A stretch of DNA of 6,218 nt from Gammaproteobacteria bacterium (GTDB lineage Bacteria; Pseudomonadota; Gammaproteobacteria; Pseudomonadales; Pseudohongiellaceae): assembly GCA_016762995.1 (NCBI GenBank), contig JAESUT010000003.1, positions 1 through 6,218 of the forward strand, read 5' to 3'. Both the position numbers and the translations under genes were made by a program. The notes beneath the pieces were generated by a model, which saw only the letters and a list, made by a program, of their open reading frames with translations, did not search any database and was not told where the DNA came from. Position 1 is the stretch's first letter. Each line of letters starts with the position of its first letter. Shown in pieces: positions 1 through 6,088 of this stretch.

Positions 1-554
<554 letters not shown>

Positions 555-678
555 TTTTCTAATTAAGCACCTGTTCTTAATAACGCCTATCCCTTCGATA
601 CTTTTTTGGACTAAGCCAGTCACTTCCAAAGTTCCCGACTTCCGCTTAAGCGAACTACACTGTACTAACACGCACTGG

Positions 679-684
679 AAAGGA
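679..684 (+). promoter_or_regulatory. Ribosome binding site of the IS91-type transposase
   Basis: AAAGGA stands seven bases before the ATG at 692 and supports that start. The 137 bases between the pump stop (554) and this gene hold no coding sequence I can recognise. They include a 10-bp palindrome CGCTTAAGCG at 643-652 of unknown meaning and are probably in part the 5' end of the IS91-type element. Confidence 0.5.
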
Positions 685-691
685 TTCCGGC

Positions 692-1708
692 ATGTTACAA
701 GGTGCAGTCTGGTTAGGCGGCTACGAAGCCGCGCTTAGGTATGAGCGCCACCGTCCCGAACAAACCCTGCTCTATCAGATTGTGGAGCAACATTACCCTC
801 GGTTTCTGGCCCAGCTTGCCGCCGAAGAAAGGTTCCTGTCTGAGTACGTGCAGCAGGAGTTCACCGATTACTTGAAGTGTGGCCGACTGGAACATGGCTT
901 TCTCAGGGTGCGCTGCGACAGTTGTCACCATGAGAAGTTGGTGGCGTTTAGCTGTAAACGAAGAGGCTTTTGCCCCAGTTGCGGGGCTAGGCGTATGGTA
1001 GAGAGTGCTGCACTGTTGGTGGATGAGGTGCTGCCAAAGAAGCCCATTCGGCAATGGGTGTTAACGGTTCCCTTTCCTCTGCGCTTTTTGTTTGCCGCCT
1101 ACCCTGAACTGATGAGCAAAGTACTGGGAATCGTCATTCGAACATTATCCACTCACCTTGCTCATCAGGCAGGGTTTAAGAAGAAAGAGGCCCACACTGG
1201 GGCAGTGACCCTGATTCAACGTTTCGGCTCAGCCCTTAACTTGAACATTCATTTTCATATGCTGTTTCTTGATGGCGTGTATGTCGATGACGGAGCAGGG
1301 CACTTTGCCTTTCATACCAACAAAGCCCCTACATCAGAACAACTCACTGAACTGCTGCACACCATTAGCCAGCGCATAGCTGGTTTTCTGGAAAGGCGGG
1401 GTCTGTTGCAGCGTGATGAAGACAACAGCACTCTCACACTGGATGAGCTGGATGAAGATCCAATGCAGGAACTTCATTCTCACTCAGTGACCTACCGCAT
1501 CGCCATGGGTCCGCAGCAAGGTCGCAAAGTATTCACCCTGCAAACCATTCCGCCCAGGCAGGAGCCGCCGCCGGGTTCTGAGCGCGTGGCAAAACTAGCG
1601 GGGGAATTGGGGACGGAGGGATTAATAGTTAGTCAGCTAGCTTTGCCGGCCTACCCCTTCCTCTATATCCCAACTTTCTTCCCAGTTTTGATTCAATTTG
1701 CTGTTTGA
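692..1708 (+). CDS. IS91-family (Y2, HUH) transposase, 3'-truncated
   Basis: The 338-codon frame starts with an N-terminal zinc-binding region with cysteines at residues 63, 75, 78, 88, 94 and 97 (CDSC and CPSC pairs), typical of IS91 transposases. The HUH nicking motif follows as NIHFHMLFLDG (His187 and His189). Family resemblance runs to about residue 304 (SERVAKLAG, near base 1603). Full-length members continue with an FSLHAG-like stretch and the YxxxY catalytic tyrosines, which are absent here. The last ~34 codons are read through the inverted repeat and the 3' end of the RAYT unit and are not IS91 sequence. The protein should bind and position DNA but lack the tyrosines that cleave it, so it is probably inactive in rolling-circle transposition. 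The missing part does not occur beyond the RAYT unit, so material was lost rather than merely interrupted. The frame is otherwise undamaged. Confidence 0.85.
   Translation: MLQGAVWLGGYEAALRYERHRPEQTLLYQIVEQHYPRFLAQLAAEERFLSEYVQQEFTDYLKCGRLEHGFLRVRCDSCHHEKLVAFSCKRRGFCPSCGARRMVESAALLVDEVLPKKPIRQWVLTVPFPLRFLFAAYPELMSKVLGIVIRTLSTHLAHQAGFKKKEAHTGAVTLIQRFGSALNLNIHFHMLFLDGVYVDDGAGHFAFHTNKAPTSEQLTELLHTISQRIAGFLERRGLLQRDEDNSTLTLDELDEDPMQELHSHSVTYRIAMGPQQGRKVFTLQTIPPRQEPPPGSERVAKLAGELGTEGLIVSQLALPAYPFLYIPTFFPVLIQFAV
1609..1624 (+). repeat. Left copy of the 16-bp RAYT-unit inverted repeat
   Basis: The sequence GGGGACGGAGGGATTA lies five bases beyond the RAYT stop codon. It is the perfect reverse complement of 3716-3731. 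The G-rich GGAC-containing form resembles the short recognition tags RAYT enzymes use next to REP palindromes (family knowledge; role here inferred). Confidence 0.7.
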
Positions 1709-2258
1709 AATAGTCGGTGCCTACTGGCATTGAATAGTGCGCGGCTTCTCGAAATTCGTGTATATCTTCAGGTGATAGAGCCGAAGAAAACAGTTCTCGA
1801 TAATTCCAGAGTCTTTGCTCTTTATTCCGTCCTAATCCTAGATAGCTTGCATGCGGGGTAAGCGTGCTGTCTACATCTCCCCATGCATTAGCATGGTGAC
1901 TAGACCAAACATACTCCTCGGGCCGAGAGACCATGTTCGCGGCAACAGGATTTAGCTCAATATAGCGATAACACTTTAGGAGATAACTATCAGCGTCCAC
2001 GGCACTTGCCTTATGTCTTCTTTCCCATAGGGTTCCTGATCTCGAGTATTTCTTATTAATGAGTTGAGCGTAACGGCTACAAACAACTTTCATTAACTCA
2101 GAGATGCTGCTGGAGTTTTCTGGCGAAATGAGCAGATGGACGTGATTTGTCATCAAACAGTAGGCATGTAGCCTATTACCGTATCTTGGCGAAACGTCGT
2201 TCAATAGCTGCAGATAAGCACGATAGTCACATTCATCGAAAAAGCATGCTTCGCGATT
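1629..2258 (-). pseudogene. RAYT transposase, C-terminal part of the IS-split gene
   Basis: On the minus strand this encodes all but the first ~22 residues of a Y1 HUH transposase of the RAYT/IS200-like group. It reads NREACFFDECDYRAYLQLL, then the HUH motif CLMTNHVHLL, then CYRYIELNPVAANMV with the catalytic-tyrosine helix, and ends in a basic RGRGRPAKLAD tail. In the restored 230-residue protein the motif histidines are 60 and 62, and the likely nucleophile is Tyr120 or its neighbour Tyr118. The frame has no internal damage and ends with TAA at 1629-1631. RAYTs are single-copy, domesticated-type enzymes that nick REP palindromes. The N-terminal codons lie at 3576-3646, beyond the IS256-family insertion, so the gene is disrupted. 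Internal starts (for example the ATG at 2204) would omit part of the fold ahead of the HUH motif. Confidence 0.85.
2251..2258. repeat. Target-site duplication TCGCGATT, left copy
   Basis: This is the 8-bp sequence next to the left end of the IS256-family element, identical to 3576-3583. Deleting the IS plus one copy restores the RAYT reading frame, which confirms the boundary. Confidence 0.9.
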
Positions 2259-2282
2259 GGGAGTGTTAGAAATTCTGTGTCA
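2259..2282 (+). repeat. Left terminal inverted repeat of the IS256-family element
   Basis: Aligned with the reverse complement of 3552-3575, it differs at five positions: the second base and a four-base block in the middle. GAGTGTT and ATTCTGTGTCA are shared. Confidence 0.85.
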
Positions 2283-2323
2283 ATTCTTTAACTTGCAGCA
2301 TAATGCTGTATGGAGAATTGATT

Positions 2324-3526
2324 ATGACAGAAAAATTCAATTTCGATGAAGCCCTAAAGGCAATTCAATCAGGGCAGGCCGTTACGGGTAAAGATGGAGT
2401 TTTAGGGCCGCTGGTAAAGCAGCTCACTGAGGCAGCACTTGAAGCCGAATTGGAAAGCCATCTTGCCGATGATGTGCTCCCAAATCGCAAGAACGGCAAA
2501 ACCAGAAAAACTCTTAAAACCAGCGTAGGCCGTATTGATCTCGATACTCCGCGTGATCGTGCCGGCACCTTTGAACCTCAGATTATAAAGAAACACCAAA
2601 CCAGCGTCAGCGATGAAATTGAAACCAAGATTTTGTCGATGTACGGCAGGGGATTAAGTTACTCCGATATCAGCGAACATGTTGCTGAAATTTACGGTAT
2701 CTCAGTTTCCACTGCCGCTATCAGCGCGATTACAGACAAAATTATCGACACCGTTAAGGCCTGGCAACAGAGACCATTGGATTCACATTATCCCTTTGTT
2801 TGGCTGGACGCTATTCACTACAAAGTTCGTGCCCAGGGCCATTACGAAAGTCGAGCCATTTACACTGTGCTAGGACTCAATCTCGATGGCAAGAAAGACG
2901 TGCTGGGGCTGTATCTCTCCGAAAGTGAGGGCGCTAACTTCTGGCTTGGTGTGTTAAGCGACCTACAGAACCGAGGCATAAAAGACATCCTTATTGCTTC
3001 GGTCGATGGCCTGACGGGCTTCCCTGAGGCGATCCAGACGATATTCCCGAAGACCGAAGTCCAGCTTTGTATTGTTCATCAAATCCGCAACTCATTGCGC
3101 TATGTTGCTTCTAAGCATCAGAAAGAATTTATGGTTGACCTCAAGCGGGTTTACAAGGCTTTGAACAAGGAGGCTGCCGAATCTGCACTGGATGACCTCG
3201 AGGAAAAGTGGGGAGATAAATACGCCATTGTCATTAAGTCGTGGCGAAAAAAGTGGGACAACTTATCAGTGTATTTCCGCTATCCTGAAGCCATTCGCAA
3301 AGTAATTTATACGACCAATTCGATTGAGGCCGTACATCGTCAATTCCGTAAGCTGACGAAAACCAAGGGTGGCTTTCCCAACGACAACAGCTTGCTCAAA
3401 TTGTTGTATATGGGCATCCAGAACGCGAGTAAAAAGTGGACGATGCCGATTCAGAATTGGGGGCTGACTTTATCTCAACTGGCTATCTTCTTCGAGGGTA
3501 GGCTTGATGGTGCACTTGATCTGTGA
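2324..3526 (+). CDS. IS256-family DDE transposase (Transposase_mut)
   Basis: This 400-residue protein matches the usual IS256 transposase length. The ATG at 2324 is preferred over the in-frame ATG at 2303, because GGAG sits eight bases before it and nothing suitable precedes 2303. The N-terminal half contains the family's ALEAELESHL and SVGRIDLDTPRDRAGTFEP regions. The catalytic triad is visible as the Asp in WLDAIHYKV (residue 162 from this start), the Asp in SVDGLTGF (228) and the Glu in TTNSIEAVHRQFRK (335). The CIVHQIRNS C-x2-H motif lies between the second Asp and the Glu. It ends in TGA at 3524-3526, so TGA is a normal stop here. All landmarks are present, so the element is probably able to move. 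It is read against the RAYT gene it interrupts. Confidence 0.95.
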   Translation: MTEKFNFDEALKAIQSGQAVTGKDGVLGPLVKQLTEAALEAELESHLADDVLPNRKNGKTRKTLKTSVGRIDLDTPRDRAGTFEPQIIKKHQTSVSDEIETKILSMYGRGLSYSDISEHVAEIYGISVSTAAISAITDKIIDTVKAWQQRPLDSHYPFVWLDAIHYKVRAQGHYESRAIYTVLGLNLDGKKDVLGLYLSESEGANFWLGVLSDLQNRGIKDILIASVDGLTGFPEAIQTIFPKTEVQLCIVHQIRNSLRYVASKHQKEFMVDLKRVYKALNKEAAESALDDLEEKWGDKYAIVIKSWRKKWDNLSVYFRYPEAIRKVIYTTNSIEAVHRQFRKLTKTKGGFPNDNSLLKLLYMGIQNASKKWTMPIQNWGLTLSQLAIFFEGRLDGALDL

Positions 3527-3551
3527 TCAGATAGATGAGGTGTTTTTACTT

Positions 3552-3575
3552 TGACACAGAATCCTGAACACTCTC
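3552..3575 (-). repeat. Right terminal inverted repeat of the IS256-family element
   Basis: This is the partner of 2259-2282. It begins 25 bases after the transposase stop codon, and its outer end abuts the second TCGCGATT. Confidence 0.85.
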
Positions 3576-3583
3576 TCGCGATT
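3576..3583. repeat. Target-site duplication TCGCGATT, right copy
   Basis: Identical to 2251-2258. It codes for part of the RAYT Asn-Arg-Glu stretch in the uninterrupted gene. Confidence 0.9.
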
Positions 3584-3646
3584 ATTGCCACGCTGGACAA
3601 TATGATAAGCAAAGCCTGGCAGGTACATTCGAGGTCGTCTTGGCAT
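3576..3646 (-). pseudogene. RAYT transposase, N-terminal part of the IS-split gene
   Basis: The minus-strand ATG at 3646 follows AAAGGAGATTGCC, a good ribosome binding site. It encodes MPRRPRMYLPGFAYHIVQRG followed by NN, the standard RAYT N-terminus. Joining base 3576 directly to base 2250, which uses one copy of the 8-bp target repeat, gives QRGNNREACFF without a frame break and a total of 693 bases (230 codons plus stop). This fragment alone has no catalytic residues. It can still be transcribed from its own promoter into the IS. Confidence 0.85.
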
Positions 3647-3715
3647 GGCAATCTCCTTTTGCCCTATTCAGTGTAGCTCCTGATTTACACCGATACCTCA
3701 TTTCTGATGAAAAAA

Positions 3716-3731
3716 TAATCCCTCCGTCCCC
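3716..3731 (-). repeat. Right copy of the 16-bp RAYT-unit inverted repeat
   Basis: TAATCCCTCCGTCCCC is the perfect reverse complement of 1609-1624. It lies about 70 bases upstream of the RAYT start codon and 31 bases beyond the higA stop codon. Confidence 0.7.
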
Positions 3732-3762
3732 TTATACTCCATTGCCTCTGGGCTTGCTGTGT

Positions 3763-4053
3763 CTACCCGTGCGCGTATTGCAATGGGCTAACATCAATCT
3801 CGTCTTCATGCTCCATAGCCTGAGACAGGTCATAACTGGCTTGCATACGCACCCAAATATCAGCCGTCCCGCCAAAGGCTTTTGCCAAGCGTATCGCCAT
3901 ATCCGGCGAAATTCCGGCAAGACCATTAATCACACGCGATAGCGTGTTACGGGTCACACCCAAATGGGTTGCACCATCCGTAATATTTATATCAGCAGCC
4001 TCTAGCGCTGTCTTAATCTGTCGCCCAGGATGCGGTGGTTTTCTCATAGCCAT
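3763..4053 (-). CDS. higA: HigA-family antitoxin (XRE-type HTH)
   Basis: The protein has 96 residues from the ATG at 4053. A GTG nine bases earlier (4062) is in frame, but it overlaps the AGGAG ribosome binding site that sits eight bases before the ATG, so the ATG is the better start. The helix-turn-helix covers about residues 24-60, with [20 protein letters not shown] as the core followed by [14 protein letters not shown]. The C-terminus ([22 protein letters not shown]) is typical of the HigA/VapI-type group. It is expected to bind and neutralise HigB and to repress its own promoter. It lies 27 bases after the higB stop on the same strand, in the toxin-first order characteristic of higBA. 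The gene ends with TAG, 31 bases before the RAYT unit's inverted repeat, so transposition stopped just short of the antitoxin. Confidence 0.9.
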   Translation of the reverse strand: MAMRKPPHPGRQIKTALEAADINITDGATHLGVTRNTLSRVINGLAGISPDMAIRLAKAFGGTADIWVRMQASYDLSQAMEHEDEIDVSPLQYAHG

Positions 4054-4080
4054 ATCATTCACTCCTATAACAATTATTCA

Positions 4081-4359
4081 TCAATGGTAATCACCATAAT
4101 CAATATCGAAGGCATCTCCATCTTCCATTCGGAACCAGATGCGGAAATTACCAGACACCCAAACCGCTGAAAAACCTTTAAGCTTCCCGGTCAACTTGTG
4201 CAGGTTCCAGCCTGGCAAGTCCATATCTGACGGCTTGATCGCGTTATCCAGACGGAAAAGTATGTCTTCCGCCCGTTCAACATGTTCTGCTTTAATTTTG
4301 CTCAGATCACCTTTCTCATAAAGCTTCTTCAAAGCACGGTTTTTAAACGTTCTTATCAT
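4081..4359 (-). CDS. higB: HigB-family toxin (RelE-superfamily mRNA interferase)
   Basis: The protein has 92 residues and starts MIRTFKNRALKKLYEKGD, a usual HigB opening. DMDLPGWNLHKLTGKLKGF follows, then VWVSGNFRIWFRMEDGDAFDIDYGDYH with Arg73 and the C-terminal Tyr-His at 91-92. These are hallmarks of the RelE-like fold that cuts mRNA on translating ribosomes (family knowledge). The length is normal and the frame undamaged. It is the first gene of a two-gene operon with higA and ends in TGA. The ribosome binding site is weak (GAAAGA next to the ATG), which could keep toxin low relative to antitoxin. The pair probably stabilises the surrounding mobile region. Confidence 0.9.
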   Translation of the reverse strand: MIRTFKNRALKKLYEKGDLSKIKAEHVERAEDILFRLDNAIKPSDMDLPGWNLHKLTGKLKGFSAVWVSGNFRIWFRMEDGDAFDIDYGDYH

Positions 4360-4365
4360 TCTTTC

Positions 4366-4391
4366 ATTGTATCGTGTAACGATGCGCTTGT

Positions 4392-4394
<3 letters not shown>
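4366..4394 (-). promoter_or_regulatory. higBA promoter with overlapping small dyad
   Basis: On the minus strand ATGACA (4394-4389) and TACAAT (4371-4366) are separated by 17 bases, each one mismatch from the sigma70 consensus. The -10 box ends six bases before the higB ATG, so the leader is extremely short or the message may be leaderless. ATCG-N5-CGAT at 4371-4383 overlaps the spacer and -10, a plausible HigA operator (inference). Confidence 0.55.
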
Positions 4395-4707
<313 letters not shown>

Positions 4708-4708
4708 C

Positions 4709-4915
4709 TTGCTGGTTGTGCACATTCATGGGCCAAGTAAGGAGAACAGCACCAATAGAATAGGTTGGGAGTTATTTCTCAATGTAAACTTTACGATTAT
4801 AGAGTTAGTAGGAGGAGTGCTTAGCAATAGCACTTTAGGGGCGCTGGCTGGCAAAGTACGCCGTTGTAGGTTCAACCCGTCATCGCAACACTCTTTTCCA
4901 TCATCTCATTCTTAA
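4709..4915 (+). pseudogene. CDF (CzcD-like) cation transporter, N-terminal remnant
   Basis: Beginning two bases after the old pump stop, the frame reads HIHGPSKENSTNRIGWELFLNVNFTIIELVGGVLSNST. This matches the start of cation diffusion facilitators: a His-containing cytoplasmic tail, then the first transmembrane helix. Resemblance ends at about codon 42 (base 4834), just before the second helix, which would carry the metal-binding His/Asp residues. The remaining ~26 codons (LGALAGKVRRCRF onward) are unrelated. No clear ribosome binding site is seen before the TTG at 4709. The czcA-czcD order indicates that the ancestral metal-resistance cluster once continued here and was cut off. Confidence 0.65.
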
Positions 4916-5150
4916 GTTACCGTATCTCAGCCTGCTCTGCAGCCTTAGATTGATGCCAAACAGAATCGAGTCTGTAGTTCTTTTTCAAGGCGTAAAGGCT
5001 GCGTGTTGCGACTCCACGATGGCTGGCCACTTCGGCAACTCTGAGGCCTCTTTCAACTAGCTGTCGACAGCTTTCACTCTAAATTCTCTGTGAATCAATT
5101 GTTGCTCGTATGCACCTCTCCTGTAGCCATTTTGTATGACTGAAAAGTAT
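4872..5150 (-). pseudogene. Degenerate IS3-family orfA remnant
   Basis: On the minus strand one frame reads ESCRQLVERGLRVAEVASHRG and continues VATRSLYALKKNYRLDS...KAAEQAEIR. This is the helix-turn-helix and following region of IS3-type OrfA proteins. The expected N-terminal piece, HREFRVKAV, is present but in another frame, so a frameshift lies near 5065. A TAA at 4917-4919 and a TGA at 4872-4874 end the frame. No orfB, terminal repeats or target duplication were found. The ends are approximate: the right side fades out between about 5125 and 5160, and the junction with the CDF remnant lies between 4835 and 4872. The roughly 80 bases from there to the promoter at 5235 hold nothing I recognise. 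Confidence 0.6.
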
Positions 5151-5234
5151 CCAGTAAAGTAATAGCGATTCAAATTGTGCCACTCCAAATACGCAAAATC
5201 TGACGCCAGCAGGCAATATAGAAGAGAAGAATAC

Positions 5235-5265
5235 TTGCATCTGTAGTGGGTACAGATGATATATT
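5235..5265 (+). promoter_or_regulatory. MerR-family-type promoter/operator (19-bp spacer with dyad)
   Basis: TTGCAT (5235-5240) and TATATT (5260-5265, preceded by TGA as in extended -10 boxes) are 19 bases apart. A perfect 8-bp dyad, CATCTGTA (5238-5245) and TACAGATG (5251-5258), fills the spacer around GTGGG. An overlong spacer with a dyad between -35 and -10 is the hallmark of promoters twisted into shape by MerR-family metal sensors. The CTGTAGTG...TACAG form resembles operators of the PbrR/CadR group as I recall them. The predicted start of transcription, near 5272, is about 45 bases before the selenoprotein ATG. No regulator gene is in the window. Confidence 0.6.
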
Positions 5266-5315
5266 GACTGCTATCAGTATTTCGACTTTCAATAATAGAT
5301 GACGGTTTACACTTA

Positions 5316-6023
5316 ATGCGATCTCCGAAAACCAAATGGCTAATAGCCTTTTCCTTCTTAATGGCTCCACTGCTCGCGTCCTTGGCGTCACAGGCAGCTG
5401 CTGTTGAGAGTGAGTTATCCACGGTCACTCTCTTCGTCGAAGGTATGATGAAAAGCCGTGGCGGCGTCACTTGACTAAGCTGACCGAATAGCGTCGTAGC
5501 GGCTCTGTCAGAGCTCGCAGGAATAGATTCAGAAGATAATGTTGAAGTTTTTCTCGACAGGGATGCCTTCACCGTAAGTTATGATGCGTCACAAGTATCC
5601 TTGGAGGAAATGTATGAGGCGATTTCCGATCTGGGGTACAGTCCCGGTATTGAAGAAAAACAAGCGGATGATTCTTCGGATGAGAACCGTGGTGCCGTTC
5701 CTGATCTAGTCGTGTCAGCTCTCAATGAAGCGGCGGAAGACGGGAAATTGGTGCTTCTAGATTTTTATGCGCAGTGGTGTATCGCCTGCAAAGCATTGGA
5801 TGAAAGCGTGTTTAGCCAGCCCTCAGTAATTAGTGCCCTCGAGAACTATGTATTTCTCAAAATAGACACCGACTTGCATGAAGAAGTTGCCGCTTACTAT
5901 GATGTTGTGGGCATGCCTACACTCGTTATTTTGGGGGTGAGGGGTGATGAGATACATAGATCTGTCGGTATGCTTGACCCCGCAGAATTTAGCCTGCAGC
6001 TAGATGAGCTATTCGAGAAGTAA
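5316..6023 (+). CDS. Probable selenoprotein: exported HMA domain with U-x-x-U motif fused to a thioredoxin domain
   Basis: The frame gives 235 residues if two in-frame TGA codons (5472-5474, 5481-5483) are read as selenocysteine. The N-terminus (MRSPKTKWLIAFSFLMAPLL...ASQAAA) is a Sec-type signal peptide, probably cleaved near residue 29. Residues about 36-100 form an HMA domain: VTLFVEGM, then T-U-L-S-U-PNSVVAALSELAGI, then VEVFLDRDAFTVSYD and a final EEMYEAISDLGYSP. U53 and U56 fall exactly on the two metal-binding cysteines of the HMA CxxC. After an acidic linker (EEKQADDSSDEN) comes a thioredoxin domain with QWCIACKA (C155, C158) and a cis-proline in GMPTL (P201). Gene context: MerR-type promoter upstream, exported HMA gene 65 bases downstream. 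The ATG at 5316 is chosen for the signal peptide; its ribosome binding site is weak. TGA terminates neighbouring genes, so the code is standard. The alternative is a pseudogene with two nonsense mutations. Without recoding, only a thioredoxin fragment from about 5601 would be called. Confidence 0.8.
5499..5518 (+). promoter_or_regulatory. Candidate bacterial SECIS hairpin
   Basis: GCUCU (5502-5506) and AGAGC (5510-5514) pair around the three-base loop GUC. GCG (5499-5501) pairs with CGC (5516-5518) below a single unpaired U at 5515. The loop G lies 23 bases after the second UGA and 32 after the first, both inside the spacing range I recall for bacterial SECIS elements. As in E. coli fdhF, the stem has a lone bulged U and the loop starts with G followed by U, though here the bulge is on the 3' side. 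The hairpin is inside the coding sequence for the HMA helix (AALSELAG). Confidence 0.6.
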
Positions 6024-6088
6024 ACACAAAATAGAAGTTGCTCAGTTTCTCCTAACTTGTGGCTTAGGATTGTTTTAGAGAGATCGAA

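Larger units (their letters stand above)
2259..3575 (+). mobile_element. Complete IS256-family insertion sequence, 1317 bp
   Basis: The element has imperfect 24-bp terminal inverted repeats (2259-2282 and 3552-3575), both carrying GAGTGTT near the tip and ATTCTGTGTCA inside. One intact DDE transposase gene lies within. It is flanked by 8-bp direct repeats TCGCGATT (2251-2258 and 3576-3583), the target-duplication length known for IS256. Because the repeats are still identical and the target gene is otherwise intact, this is probably the most recent insertion in the window. Confidence 0.92.
1609..3731. mobile_element. RAYT (REP-associated tyrosine transposase) unit, interrupted by an IS256-family element
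   Basis: The unit is bounded by GGGGACGGAGGGATTA at 1609-1624 and its exact reverse complement at 3716-3731. Inside lies one Y1 transposase gene on the minus strand, split by the IS at 2259-3575. Without the IS and one target-repeat copy the unit would be about 800 bp. The left flank is the broken IS91-type gene and the right flank is the 3' end of higA. That the repeats are the true ends is inferred from their symmetry around the gene; no target duplication was recognised. Confidence 0.6.

Noticed and set aside
643..652. Palindrome CGCTTAAGCG as an operator or element end
   Set aside because: A single short palindrome without a partner or promoter next to it; not enough to assign a role.
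3640..3942. Plus-strand open frame of 100 codons across the RAYT start and higA
   Set aside because: No ribosome binding site or family resemblance; it is antisense to the RAYT N-terminus and higA.
5316..5480. Simple pseudogene with two nonsense mutations
   Set aside because: Not fully excluded, but both TGAs would have to hit exactly the two metal-binding cysteines and nothing else in 235 codons, with a SECIS-like hairpin at the right distance.
5472..5483. Genetic-code change (TGA read as Trp) to explain the two TGAs
   Set aside because: The IS256-type transposase and higB end in TGA with normal family lengths, and Trp is not expected at HMA metal-site positions. Selenocysteine fits both sites.
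5057..5572. Long minus-strand open frame (171 codons) over the promoter and selenoprotein start
   Set aside because: Apart from a few codons of IS3 orfA remnant at its end, it is the antisense of the signal peptide and HMA region, where the plus strand has recognisable domains. It shows no family features.
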